64,000 nucleotides of DNA from CAMLJR01 sp964631955 (GTDB lineage: Bacteria; Pseudomonadota; Gammaproteobacteria; Pseudomonadales; CAMLJR01): NCBI GenBank assembly GCA_964631955.1, contig CAZWBA010000010.1, positions 1-64,000 on the forward strand. The letters run 5' to 3'. The notes beneath the pieces were generated by a model, which saw only the letters and a list, made by a program, of their open reading frames with translations, had not been told where the DNA came from and did no database searches. The position numbers were made by a program, and so were the translations under genes. Shown piece after piece: positions 44,505 through 54,700 of this stretch (positions within the stretch are counted from its first letter, which is position 1; every line of letters begins with the position of its first letter).

Positions 44505-46364
44505 TTATTTACCTGCCTGGCGCTGCAGTTGAGTCACGTTGGCTGCGCGTAAGTGATCGGTAATTTTGCTTTGAATGTAGCGCGCCGTAATCGGCATGCC
44601 GTCGTAATTCAGCAACGCAATCATTTTTGCCGGATCGATTTCGCATTCATTGATCAGCATCGAACGAATTTGTCCGTCGCGATTTTGCTCGACGATAAAC
44701 ACGGTGTCGTGCTGCGCGATGAAATCCTCGACTTCACGATTGAACGGAAATGCCTTGATACGCAATGTATCGACATCGATACCGTCGTCGCGCAGATGAT
44801 CGACCGCTTCGAGTGCGGCGGCGCGTGTGGTGCCGAAATAAATCACGCCGACAGTGCTGCCGCCCTCGCAGCGGATAATTTCCGGTGCCGGCACGTAGCT
44901 CTTCGCGGTTTCCCATTTCTTCAGCAGGCGATCCATATTGCGCGCGTACACGCTGCCATCTTCCGTGTAGGCCGCGTATTCGTCGCGCGAGGTGCCGCGC
45001 GTGAAGAAACTGCCTTTGGTCGGATGCGTGCCGGGATAGGTGCGATACGGAATGCCGTCGTCGTCAACATCGAGATAACGGCCAAAGCGCTCGCTCATCG
45101 ATTCCAATTGTTCTGCAGTGAAAACCTTGCCGCGATCATACAAACGCGCGTTATCCCAATCGAGCGGCTCGGACATGGTGTCGTTCATGCCAAGATCGAG
45201 ATCGGTCAGCAGAATTACCGGCGTCTGCAAACGCTCGGCGAGATCGAATGCCTGCGCGGTCATGTCGAAGCATTCTTTCGGTGTCGACGGATACAGACAC
45301 ACCTGCTTGGTATCGCCGTGCGATGCGTAGGCGCATTCGAGCACATCGGACTGCTGCGTGCGCGTCGGCATACCGGTCGAAGGGCCAGTGCGTTGCACGT
45401 CGATCAATACCGTTGGAATTTCCGCGAAATACGCGAGGCCGAGGAATTCGTTCATGAGCGAAACGCCCGGACCGCTCGTTGCGGTGAACGAACGCGCGCC
45501 GTTCCAGTTCGCACCGATAACCATACCGATCGCAGCGAGTTCATCTTCTGCTTGAACGATGGCGAAATTTTGTTTGCCAGTTGCCGGACAAACACGCAAA
45601 CGACGCGCATACATTTCGTACGCATCAACAACGGAAGTCGAAGGTGTAATTGGATACCAGGCTGCAACTGTGGCGCCGCCGTAAATCGCGCCGAGGCCGC
45701 AGGCGGTGTTGCCGTCGATCAGAATCGCATCGCCGACCTTGTTGCGACGCTGCACGTGAATGCCCAGCGGACACTGGAAATTTTCGCGCGCGTAATGCAG
45801 ACCGAGTTCGAGCGCATGCACGTTCGGCGCGATGAGTTTTTCCTTGCCCTTGAATTGATCGGCAATCAAACCCGTCAACACTTCAAATTCAATATCGAGC
45901 AACGCTGCAAGCGCACCGACATAAATAATATTCTTGAAGAGCTGACGCTGACGCGGATCGATGTATTCCTGGCGGCAGATTTCCGTGAGCGGAATACCGA
46001 TGAAATTGATATCGCGACGCATGAGGCGCAGATCGAGTGCCTTGGTGCTGTCGTAAATGAAATAGCCACCAGGTTCGACATCCTGAATATCTTTGGCCAT
46101 GCTCTGCGGGTTGACGCACACCATGATGTCGACACCGCCGCGCCGGCCGATATAACCCTTCTCGTTGACGCGCACTTCGTACCACGTCGGCAAGCCTTGA
46201 ATGTTAGATGGAAAAATATTTTTCGGGCTAACCGGAATTCCCATACGGAAAATGGCTTTAGCGAATAAATTGTTGGCACTGGCCGAGCCGGTGCCGTTGA
46301 CATTCGCAAAGCGGATGACGAAATCGTTGAGCGACTCGATTTTTTTCACAGCCTCTGTACTCAT
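44505..46364 (-). CDS. 2-oxoacid:acceptor oxidoreductase, fused gamma-alpha subunit
   Basis: This 619-residue protein has an N-terminal gamma domain (NGTGSASANNLFAKA, then GGVDIMVCVNPQ) at about residues 1-190. The alpha domain follows, with ACGLGAIYGGATVAAWYPITPST and SGPGVSLMNEF (pyrimidine-binding part). This gamma-alpha fusion is the two-subunit KorA type. It starts 9 bp after the FAD/Fe-S gene and is followed by beta after 2 bp. It carries no Fe-S motif itself, so electrons must leave through the beta subunit or the first gene product. Confidence 0.9.
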   Translation of the reverse strand: MSTEAVKKIESLNDFVIRFANVNGTGSASANNLFAKAIFRMGIPVSPKNIFPSNIQGLPTWYEVRVNEKGYIGRRGGVDIMVCVNPQSMAKDIQDVEPGGYFIYDSTKALDLRLMRRDINFIGIPLTEICRQEYIDPRQRQLFKNIIYVGALAALLDIEFEVLTGLIADQFKGKEKLIAPNVHALELGLHYARENFQCPLGIHVQRRNKVGDAILIDGNTACGLGAIYGGATVAAWYPITPSTSVVDAYEMYARRLRVCPATGKQNFAIVQAEDELAAIGMVIGANWNGARSFTATSGPGVSLMNEFLGLAYFAEIPTVLIDVQRTGPSTGMPTRTQQSDVLECAYASHGDTKQVCLYPSTPKECFDMTAQAFDLAERLQTPVILLTDLDLGMNDTMSEPLDWDNARLYDRGKVFTAEQLESMSERFGRYLDVDDDGIPYRTYPGTHPTKGSFFTRGTSRDEYAAYTEDGSVYARNMDRLLKKWETAKSYVPAPEIIRCEGGSTVGVIYFGTTRAAALEAVDHLRDDGIDVDTLRIKAFPFNREVEDFIAQHDTVFIVEQNRDGQIRSMLINECEIDPAKMIALLNYDGMPITARYIQSKITDHLRAANVTQLQRQAGK

Positions 46365-46373
46365 AGTGCGCGA

Positions 46374-48170
46374 TTACTCTTGAATTTGACCGGCTTTCGA
46401 TACTTGGTAGAGAAACTTCTGCATATCCCACGCGCTCGTCGGACAGCGTTCCGCACACAAGCCGCAATGCAGACACACGTTTTCATCTTTGACGAGAACG
46501 CGTTTTGTCGGCAGGTCGCTCGATACATATAAATCCTGCGCGAGGTTATTCGCAGGCGCGCGCAGGGTTTTACGCAGCTCCGGCTCCCCGGCATTCGCTA
46601 CGAACGAAATACATTCGGTCGGACAGATATCCGCGCACGCATCGCACTCGATACAACGCGATGTCGTGAATGTCGTTTGCACATCGCAATTCAAACAGCG
46701 CTGCGCTTCCTTGATCGCGGTATCAACATCGAAGCCCAGCTCCACTTCGAGCTTGCGATCGGTAAGCGACACAGTGACTTCCGCGTGCGGCACCTTGTAG
46801 CGCTTGTCGTCTTCGATCTTGCTGTCGTAGCTCCACTCGTGCACGCCCATTTTCTGGCTGACGAGTGTGACGCCCGGCGCAGGACGCTTCTTCACATCCT
46901 GACCGCGCAGAAACAAATCGATCGACACCGCTGCCTGATGCCCCTGCGCAACCGCGGTGATGACGTTCTTAGGACCGAACGCCGCATCGCCGCCGAAAAA
47001 TACTTTCGGGTTGGTGGATTGGAATGTAACTTCATCGACGACCGGCATATCCCATTTGCCGAAATCGAGGCCGACATCGCGCTCGATCCAGGGGAATGCG
47101 TTTTCCTGGCCGACAGCGATGAGTACATCGTCACACTCAAACAGCACGTGATCTTCACCGGTAGGCACGAGCGAACGTTTGCCGTTGCTGTCGTAAACCG
47201 CGCGCACTTTTTCGAATTTGATGCCGGTGAGTTTGCCGTTGTCGTGAACGAATTCGACGGGCACGTGATTTTCAAAAATCGGGATACCTTCGCGTTCGGC
47301 ATCTTCGATTTCCCACGGTGAGGCTTTCATTTCCGAACGCGGGCTGCGCACAACGACATTCACACTGTCACCGCCCAAACGGCGCGAAGTACGGCAGCAA
47401 TCCATCGCGGTATTACCACCGCCGAGCACGACAACGCGCTTGCCGATTTTTTCGATATGACCGAATGCGACACTCGACAGCCAGTCGATGCCGATATGAA
47501 TGTTCGCAGCCGCTTCCTCGCGCCCCGGAATTTCGAGATCGCGTCCGCGCGGTGCGCCGGTGCCGACGAATACGGCGTCGTAACCTTTTTCGAGAACGCC
47601 TTTGAGGCTATCGACGTAGGTGTTGAAATGCGTCACCACCCCCATATCGAGGATGTAGCCGACCTCCTCGTTGAGCACCTGCTCGGGCAGCCGGAACGAT
47701 GGAATCTGGCTGCGCATGAAACCGCCGCCCGCATTTTGATTGTCATATAAATCAATGTTGTAACCGAGCGGCATCAAATCGCGGCATACCGTCAGTGCAG
47801 CAGGACCGCCGCCGATACACGCAACGCGCTTGCCGTTTTTCTTGGTTGGAATTTTGGGCAGGCGATCGCGGATGTCGGTTTTGAAATCCGCAGCAACACG
47901 CTTCAGGCGACAAATCGCTACCGGCTGCTCCTCGACCCGACCGCGACGGCATGCCGGTTCACAGGGACGATCGCAGGTTCTGCCTAGCACGCCGGGGAAC
48001 ACATTGGATTCCCAGTTGATCATGTAGGCATCCGCGTAGCGACCGGCCGAAATTAAACGAATATATTCGGGAACCGGAGTATGCGCTGGACAAGCGTATT
48101 GGCAATCGACGACTTTATGAAAATATTCGGGATTACTGAGATCGGTTGGTTTCAAGACTACGTCCCACAC
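46374..48170 (-). CDS. GltD-like FAD oxidoreductase with N- and C-terminal Fe-S domains
   Basis: This 598-residue protein is related to glutamate synthase small subunit and NADPH:ferredoxin-type enzymes. An N-terminal Cys-rich domain (CQYACPAHTP, TCDRPCEPACRRG) is followed by FAD (CIGGGPAALTVCRDL) and NAD(P) (VVLGGGNTAMDCCR) Rossmann folds. Two [4Fe-4S] motifs follow at the C-terminus (CIECDACADICP and CLHCGLCAERCP). It is the first gene of the operon with the 2-oxoacid oxidoreductase subunits, so it most likely carries electrons between that enzyme and NAD(P)H or quinone. The direction is unknown. Confidence 0.88.
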   Translation of the reverse strand: MWDVVLKPTDLSNPEYFHKVVDCQYACPAHTPVPEYIRLISAGRYADAYMINWESNVFPGVLGRTCDRPCEPACRRGRVEEQPVAICRLKRVAADFKTDIRDRLPKIPTKKNGKRVACIGGGPAALTVCRDLMPLGYNIDLYDNQNAGGGFMRSQIPSFRLPEQVLNEEVGYILDMGVVTHFNTYVDSLKGVLEKGYDAVFVGTGAPRGRDLEIPGREEAAANIHIGIDWLSSVAFGHIEKIGKRVVVLGGGNTAMDCCRTSRRLGGDSVNVVVRSPRSEMKASPWEIEDAEREGIPIFENHVPVEFVHDNGKLTGIKFEKVRAVYDSNGKRSLVPTGEDHVLFECDDVLIAVGQENAFPWIERDVGLDFGKWDMPVVDEVTFQSTNPKVFFGGDAAFGPKNVITAVAQGHQAAVSIDLFLRGQDVKKRPAPGVTLVSQKMGVHEWSYDSKIEDDKRYKVPHAEVTVSLTDRKLEVELGFDVDTAIKEAQRCLNCDVQTTFTTSRCIECDACADICPTECISFVANAGEPELRKTLRAPANNLAQDLYVSSDLPTKRVLVKDENVCLHCGLCAERCPTSAWDMQKFLYQVSKAGQIQE

Positions 48171-48387
48171 GCGTTATGAAATTAATCGTTATGAATCCGG
48201 CCTGTTTCTGCTGTCGTTAGCCAGAAAAGCCCCAGAAAAATCCTGACAATTAGAGCACAGCCTTCGGAAAATTTCAGTTCAAAAAGCGTGAAAAACCGTG
48301 ATAAATGCGTAACTTGACTGTAGCGGAACCGTGAATTTTCCACCTTTGGAAAAAAGCGGGGATGGACATCCAATGGGCAGGACTTGT

Positions 48388-50442
48388 TCAGGCTTCCAGC
48401 CTGCTCAACCGTTCCAGAAAAGCCTGCTCATCGATTATTTCGATGCCCAGAGCCTGGGCATCGGCGAGTTTTGAACCTGCGCCGGGACCTGCAACGACGC
48501 AACTCGTCTTTTTCGAAACGCTGCCGGAGACTTTTGCACCGAGTAACTGCAATCGCTCTCTGGCCTGATCGCGCGACATCGTTTCGAGGGTGCCGGTGAG
48601 CACATAAGTTGTATTTTTTAGCGGCATTTCGTCGCGATTGCGCACGACGATTCCGGGCCAGGCAACTCCCGCTTCGCGCAATTGCCGGATGACCTCGCGA
48701 TTGTGCCCGGTCGCGAAGAAATCGACGATATGCGCTGCCACCACGGGACCGACATCGGGCACGCGCTGCAGCGTTTCGAAATCGGCGGCCATGATGGCAT
48801 CGAGATCGCCGAAATAATTCGCCAGCGCCAGCGCCGTCGCCTCGCCCACTTCGCGAATCGCGAGCCCGAATAAAAAACGCGGCAATGTGGTCTGCTTACT
48901 TTTTTCCAGCGCGTCCAGTAAATTCTGCGCGGATTTCGTCGCCATGCGTTCGAGATTCGCCAGCGTATGCAGATCGAGTCGATACAGATCGGCAACTGAG
49001 GCGACGAGCTTCTGATCGACCAGCTGCTCAGCCAGCTTATCGCCGAGTCCCTCGATATCCATCGCGCGACGATGCTTGAAATGCAGCAGCGTTTCCTTCA
49101 GCTGCGCCGGACAAAACAGTCCACCCGTACAACGCATCACCGCCTCGCCTTCCACCCGCTCGACCGGTGAATTGCACACGGGACATTGCGTCGGAAAAAC
49201 AATGGCGCGCGCGTGCGCGGGTCTTTTCTCCGGCACGATCTGCACGATCTGCGGAATCACATCGCCCGCGCGCCGGACGATCACGGTATCGCCGATTTGC
49301 ACACCGAGTCGCTCGACCTCATCGAGGTTGTGCAGCGTGGCATTGCTGATCGTCACGCCGCCGACGAATACCGGTTTCAATTTCGCGGTCGGCGTGACTG
49401 CACCGGTGCGGCCGACATTGAATTCGACATCGAGCAACTCGGTCATCTGCTCCTGCGCCGGATATTTATGCGCGACCGCCCAGCGCGGCTCGCGTGAGCG
49501 AAAACCCAGTTGGCGCTGTCGGGAAAATTTATCGACTTTATAGACGATGCCATCGATATCGAAAGGCAGCTCGTCGCGGCACCGGCCAATCTCGCCATAA
49601 AACCGTATCAATCCGTCGACGCCGTTTGACGTTGTGCGCTTATCGAACACGGGAAAATTCAGCGCGCGCAACTTATCCAGCAGCTCGCTGTGTGAGCTGC
49701 CGATATCGAAACCGGCGACTTCACCGATGCCGTACGCATAAAACGTCAACGGCCGCTGCGCGGTGATCTGCGAATTGAGCTGGCGCAGAAAACCCGACGC
49801 CGCATTGCGCGGGTTGACGAAAACCTTGCCGCCGCTTTCGCGCTGCCGCTCGTTCATACGCTCGAAATCGGCGCGCCGCATGATGACTTCGCCACGAACC
49901 TCGAGCACGGGGATGTTCTGATCGATGCGCAGCGGTATCGCGCGAATCGTGCGCACATTCGGCGTCACATCCTCGCCGACTTCGCCGTTGCCGCGCGTTG
50001 CCGCCTGCACCAGCACGCCGTTTTCGTAACGCAGATTTATCGCCAGACCATCGAATTTCACTTCGGCGGAATATTGCACCCGCTCATTATCGGATTCGAT
50101 TTCAAGCTCACGACGAATGCGCGTATCGAAATTCAGAACGGCCGCTTCGGAGGTATCGGTTTCGGTGAGAATCGACAGCATCGGTACGGCGTGGCGCACC
50201 GGCGGCAGATCGGAACGTGGCGGCGCGCCGACACGCTGCGATGGCGAATCGATGGTGACAAGATCAGGATATTGCGCCTCGATCTGCAGTAGCTCCTGCA
50301 TGAGGCGATCGTATTCGGCATCGGGAACGGACGGCTCGTCGAGCACGTAATAGCGGTGATTGTGCGTGTCGATAATTTCGCGCAATTCGCGCAGGCGCTT
50401 CGCAGCCCCGCCCTGTTCGTCACGAGAGCTGCCTTTACTCAT
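48388..50442 (-). CDS. ligA: NAD-dependent DNA ligase
   Basis: This 684-residue enzyme seals nicks using NAD+. The adenylated Lys is in EVKFDGLAIN (Lys129). The OB fold follows, then a Cys4 zinc finger (CPVCNSPV and CTGGLFCPAQ). Helix-hairpin-helix repeats come next (for example LALANYFGDLDAI), and a C-terminal BRCT domain (YVLTGTLETMSRDQA). Length fits the family. It starts 24 bp after zipA; smc-zipA-ligA is the usual gammaproteobacterial order. Confidence 0.97.
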   Translation of the reverse strand: MSKGSSRDEQGGAAKRLRELREIIDTHNHRYYVLDEPSVPDAEYDRLMQELLQIEAQYPDLVTIDSPSQRVGAPPRSDLPPVRHAVPMLSILTETDTSEAAVLNFDTRIRRELEIESDNERVQYSAEVKFDGLAINLRYENGVLVQAATRGNGEVGEDVTPNVRTIRAIPLRIDQNIPVLEVRGEVIMRRADFERMNERQRESGGKVFVNPRNAASGFLRQLNSQITAQRPLTFYAYGIGEVAGFDIGSSHSELLDKLRALNFPVFDKRTTSNGVDGLIRFYGEIGRCRDELPFDIDGIVYKVDKFSRQRQLGFRSREPRWAVAHKYPAQEQMTELLDVEFNVGRTGAVTPTAKLKPVFVGGVTISNATLHNLDEVERLGVQIGDTVIVRRAGDVIPQIVQIVPEKRPAHARAIVFPTQCPVCNSPVERVEGEAVMRCTGGLFCPAQLKETLLHFKHRRAMDIEGLGDKLAEQLVDQKLVASVADLYRLDLHTLANLERMATKSAQNLLDALEKSKQTTLPRFLFGLAIREVGEATALALANYFGDLDAIMAADFETLQRVPDVGPVVAAHIVDFFATGHNREVIRQLREAGVAWPGIVVRNRDEMPLKNTTYVLTGTLETMSRDQARERLQLLGAKVSGSVSKKTSCVVAGPGAGSKLADAQALGIEIIDEQAFLERLSRLEA

Positions 50443-50466
50443 GGCGAGTGCTTTTCATCAGGAAAA

Positions 50467-51564
50467 TCAGAGTTGCAGCGTAAGTTGCTTACGCTCGAAA
50501 TCGCGGATGCGCTGGCGACAATGTTCGATAGTCTGCGCGGTCATGACCGAATGCGCATCGTCACGCAATTCCGCATGCAGATGACGCACGAGCACCTGTG
50601 CGGTCTCGATCATGTAATTGAACGCCGTGAGCGGCTTCTCCGGACCCGGCAGCGACATGAAAAAACTCACGCCCGGCGTGACGAACTCATCGATGGCGTC
50701 GAGATCGAAAGTGCCGGGCTCGACGAGATTCGCCACGCTGAACTGAATCGCACCTTTCGCATTCGCCTTTTCATAGCGATGAAAAATATTTTTCCTGCCG
50801 AAACGCAGATCGCAGGCGAGCAGCAATTGCAGCAGATCGGGGCCCTTGAAAACGCGTCCGTCCTTGCTCAACACATTGACGATGAGCATTTCCTGCGGCT
50901 CGACCAGCTCGAGCTCGGGCTCCGCCACGACGATGCTGTCCTTGCGATTGAAAAATTTACGCAGCGGCTTCAGCGTTGGCTCGGACGCTTTTCTTTCGAA
51001 TAAATTGAGCACATCGACCGGCGTTTCGTCCTCGTCTCCCGGCGCATCAGCGGCTTCCTCGTAAGCGAATGTTTCTTCCGGCGGCACGGCGTCGATGGCC
51101 TCGACAGCAAATGCGTCGAATTGCTCCTCTGCCAGTAAGTCCACCTGCCCTGCCTGTTCCGGCGCATTGACATCATCGCCATGCGCTGAAAAACCCGGCG
51201 CTTCGGCATGAGACTCGCCGGTTTGCGCGGCATCCTCCACCGTCGGCACAACAGGCTCGACCGCGACGGGTTCGATCAATACGGGGACAGGCTGACGAAT
51301 CTGCAACGACTGCTGCAGGGAATTTTCGCGGCGCTTGGCGATGATGCGCGCACCGCCATTAGGCAACTCGGGGTTGGGGCCGGTCTCTGCATCGGGGGGA
51401 GCAGGCGTCTGATTAAATACCTGCTTGTTAAACACCTGCTTGGAAAGCGAAACGCGAATGCGGTTGCTGCGTTCATTGCGCACGCGGCGATAGCCGTCGA
51501 GAAAAACTGCAACGATCAGCAGCACTCCGACAATAATCGTCCACTCTCTGACGCTGAACTCCAT
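50467..51564 (-). CDS. zipA: Cell division protein ZipA
   Basis: ZipA tethers FtsZ to the inner membrane at the division site. A short N-terminal transmembrane helix (residues 8-25, WTIIVGVLLIVAVFLDG) is followed by a basic patch and a long Pro/Glu/Ala-rich flexible linker (about 60-220). The C-terminal FtsZ-binding domain begins near LVEPQEMLIVNVLSKDG and runs to the end. 365 residues. Neighbours smc and ligA confirm the assignment. Confidence 0.94.
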   Translation of the reverse strand: MEFSVREWTIIVGVLLIVAVFLDGYRRVRNERSNRIRVSLSKQVFNKQVFNQTPAPPDAETGPNPELPNGGARIIAKRRENSLQQSLQIRQPVPVLIEPVAVEPVVPTVEDAAQTGESHAEAPGFSAHGDDVNAPEQAGQVDLLAEEQFDAFAVEAIDAVPPEETFAYEEAADAPGDEDETPVDVLNLFERKASEPTLKPLRKFFNRKDSIVVAEPELELVEPQEMLIVNVLSKDGRVFKGPDLLQLLLACDLRFGRKNIFHRYEKANAKGAIQFSVANLVEPGTFDLDAIDEFVTPGVSFFMSLPGPEKPLTAFNYMIETAQVLVRHLHAELRDDAHSVMTAQTIEHCRQRIRDFERKQLTLQL

Positions 51565-51740
51565 AGCAGTGCGTTTTCTCCCACCTTATACGGCTTTTTT
51601 TCTAAATACGGGTGTACGTGTGTGTATGGATTCTGGGTTTGATACGGATTCGATGAGTAGCGCGCGCTGTATTGTTCCACGCACGCGCGCAAATTTCTAG
51701 AAGAAATCTTAAAAATAATACGGAGATTTATTGCTTGAAT

Positions 51741-54700
51741 TTAAGAGGCTGCCATTTCCGCAGCCTCTTCGATATCCACCGTGACCAGACGCGAAACACC
51801 GGGTTCATGCATCGTCACACCCATCAGCTGATCGGCGATTTCCATCGCGATTTTATTGTGCGTGATGTAGATGAATTGAACCTGCGCCGACATCTCTTTC
51901 ACCATGCGCGCATAACGCCCGACGTTGACGTCATCGAGCGGCGCATCGACTTCGTCGAGCATGCAGAACGGCGCCGGATTGAGGCGGAAAATCGAGAAAA
52001 CCAGCGCGATTGCCGTCAGCGCCTTTTCGCCGCCCGAGAGCAGGTGAATGGTGCTGTTACGCTTTCCGGGCGGACGCGCCATGATGGTGATACCGGTGTC
52101 GAGCAGATCGTCGCCCGTCATTTCGAGATAGGCATGGCCGCCGCCGAATACGCGCGGGAACAATTCGCCGAGCCCCTGATTGACCTGATCGAATGTCGCC
52201 TGAAAACGCGCGCGGGTTTCCTTGTCGATGCGCCGAATCGCATTTTCCAGCGTGGTGAGCGCTTCGACGAGATCGTTATTCTGCGCATCGAGATAATGTT
52301 TGCGCTCCGACTGCACCTTGTATTCGTCGATGGCGGCGAGGTTGATCGGACCGAGCCGCTGAATCTTGCGGCCGACCGATTCGAAATTCTCACTCCATTC
52401 GGATTCGGTGGCGCCCTCGGGCAAATTCGCGAGAACGGCGTCGAGATCGAACTGGCTTTCGATCAATTGCTCCTGCAGCGTGCGGCGACGTACTGCCAGA
52501 CCCTGCGCGTCGAGACGCAGTTTTTCGAGCTCGGAACGCACCTCCTGCGCCCGCTGTTCGATCGAGTGACGCGACTGCTCGACCTGGCGCAGCTCGTGCT
52601 CGACCGCATCGAGCGCGCGCCGCGCATCGCCCAGCTCGGTTTCGACGGCGAGACGCTTTTCCAGCAGGGTTTCCAGTTCGAGCTTCTGCTCTTCGATCGG
52701 CTCGTCGGAAATCGCGACCTCTTCCTTGAGCGCTATCTGCCGCTCTTCGAGCTGAGCGACCTGGTTATGCGTGCGCTCGATGCCCGAAGCGGTCGAATCG
52801 AGCTGCGAGCGCAGCGTCTGCTCGCGAATCGCCAGTTGATGCGCACGATCCTGCTCGCTGCGCGCCTGCTGACGCGCATCTTCGAGACGCTGGCGATTAT
52901 TGTCGCGCGCGCCCAGCATTTCCTCGCGCGCCATCGCATCGGCCTGCATGCTGTCGATGGCGGTCTGCAACAGCAGGCGCGCCTCACCGACATTTTCCTC
53001 TTCGATGGCGAACAATTCGCGCGCTTCGTCGATTTCGCGATTGAGCTGTTCGCGGCGCTGCGCCGTCTGCTCGATGCGGACCTGCTTGGCGGAAAGCTCC
53101 GAGCGAATTTCGCCATGCTGGCGATTGATCTGCTGCAGTTCGCGCTGCGCTTCATCGCGCAACTGTTCATTGCGACGCAACGCCTCGCGCGTTTCGGCCA
53201 GTTGCGCCGCGAGCGTATCGACACGCTCCGCCGCCGCTTCGATCGCCGGGATCAATTCACCCAGCTCCTGCTGACGCGCAAGCACCCCGCTCTGCGCATC
53301 GTCGGCGCGCGCCACGCGCAACCAGTTCGGACCGAACCAGAGACCGTCGCGCGTCACCACTGATTCATGTGCGGCCAGCTCGCCGCGCAGGGCGAGCGCC
53401 GCGTCGATCGAATCGGCACAGTAAATTCCGCCGAGCAACCCCGCAGCCCGGCTTCCCAGCGCATCGGTACCGGCAACCTTGTCGCTCAGACGGATTCGCG
53501 AAGTCGCATTCGCACTCGCCGCAACCGGGCGTTCATCCAGCAATGTGAGCCGCCCTTTCTGCAGCTGCGCAGCCTCGCTGGCGAGCGCATCGAAACTATC
53601 GACACATACCGCCTGCAACTGCTCGCCGAGCACGGTTTCGACGGCTTTCTGCCAGTCGCCATCGACCTGCAGACGCTCCGCCAGGCGGGCTTTATCGGTG
53701 AGGTTGTGACGCTTGATCCAGTCGTTGACGACGCCGCCCTGCTGGCCGAGCGCGGCCTGCTGCAAGGCTTCCAGCGAAGCGCGGCGACCGCGCCGGCCCT
53801 GCAGCTCGGTACGCAGCCGGTCGAGTTCGGAGTTATCGCGCTGGATCGCGTCGCGCTGCTCTTCGATTTTCGCAACCGCGCTTTCGACCGCCTGCTGTTT
53901 TTCCTCAACCTGCAATTCGATCTCGGCGAGCTGCTCGTTGAGCAATTCGATTTCATCATCGCCGCCCGCCGCCCCGAGCGATTGTTTTTCCTGATCGAGT
54001 CTGGTGATGCGTTCCTGGAACCGCCGCAAGGCCTGCTCGATATGCTGGATGCGCGACTGCTGCACTTCCGCCTGCTGGCGCGGCGCCGCGGCGCGCTGGT
54101 TGAACTCATCCCACTGCTGCTGCCATTCCTGCATCGACTGCTCGGCTTCCTGCAGCTTCGCAGCGGCCTCTTCGGCGCCGGCGGCGCCGAGTTCGAGTTC
54201 GGGCGCGATCGTGTCGAGCTCGTTACGCCACGTGCTCTGCTTTTCTGCGTCCACCCGCAAATGCTCGCGCGCCTCGGCGAGATTGCGCTCGGTGCGCAAT
54301 AGCTCGTCGCGCAGCTGTTGCGAGCGCTGTTGCTGGTGATGAATCGTCTGTTCGGCGCGCGCGAGATCGGCGCCGAGCGCGTAATAACGGCCCTGCACTT
54401 CGTTGAAGCGATCGTTGAGCTGGCTGTGGCCATCGCGATGCTTTTCAATCGCGGCATCGGCTGCGCGCTGCTCGGCGATGACCGCTTCGAGTCGCACTTC
54501 GAGCGCGGCGATATCGCGCTCGCGCTGCTGCACTTCACCATCGAGGTGCCGCCACTGCAGCGCCTGCAACTGAGCCTTGAGCAGACGCTCCTCTTTCTTC
54601 AGTTCGGTGTAGCGTTCGGCCGCCTGGGCCTGGCGTTGCAGATGCTGAAGCTGACGCTCAAGTTCATCGCGCAAGTCGGTGAGTCGCTCCAGATTTTCCT

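Noticed and set aside
44553..46268. 571-codon open frame on the plus strand opposite the oxidoreductase alpha gene
   Set aside because: It is a shadow of a well-supported gene on the minus strand. The translation is rich in His, Arg and Asp and has no domain.
48171..48387. Possible small gene between the FAD/Fe-S gene and ligA (63-codon minus-strand frame)
   Set aside because: There is no ribosome site or conserved-looking composition. The region is more likely the promoter of the oxidoreductase operon.
51672..54302. Long plus-strand frames opposite smc (563 and 311 codons)
   Set aside because: They are mirror readings of the SMC coiled coil, rich in Leu, Arg and Phe. The minus strand has clear SMC motifs.
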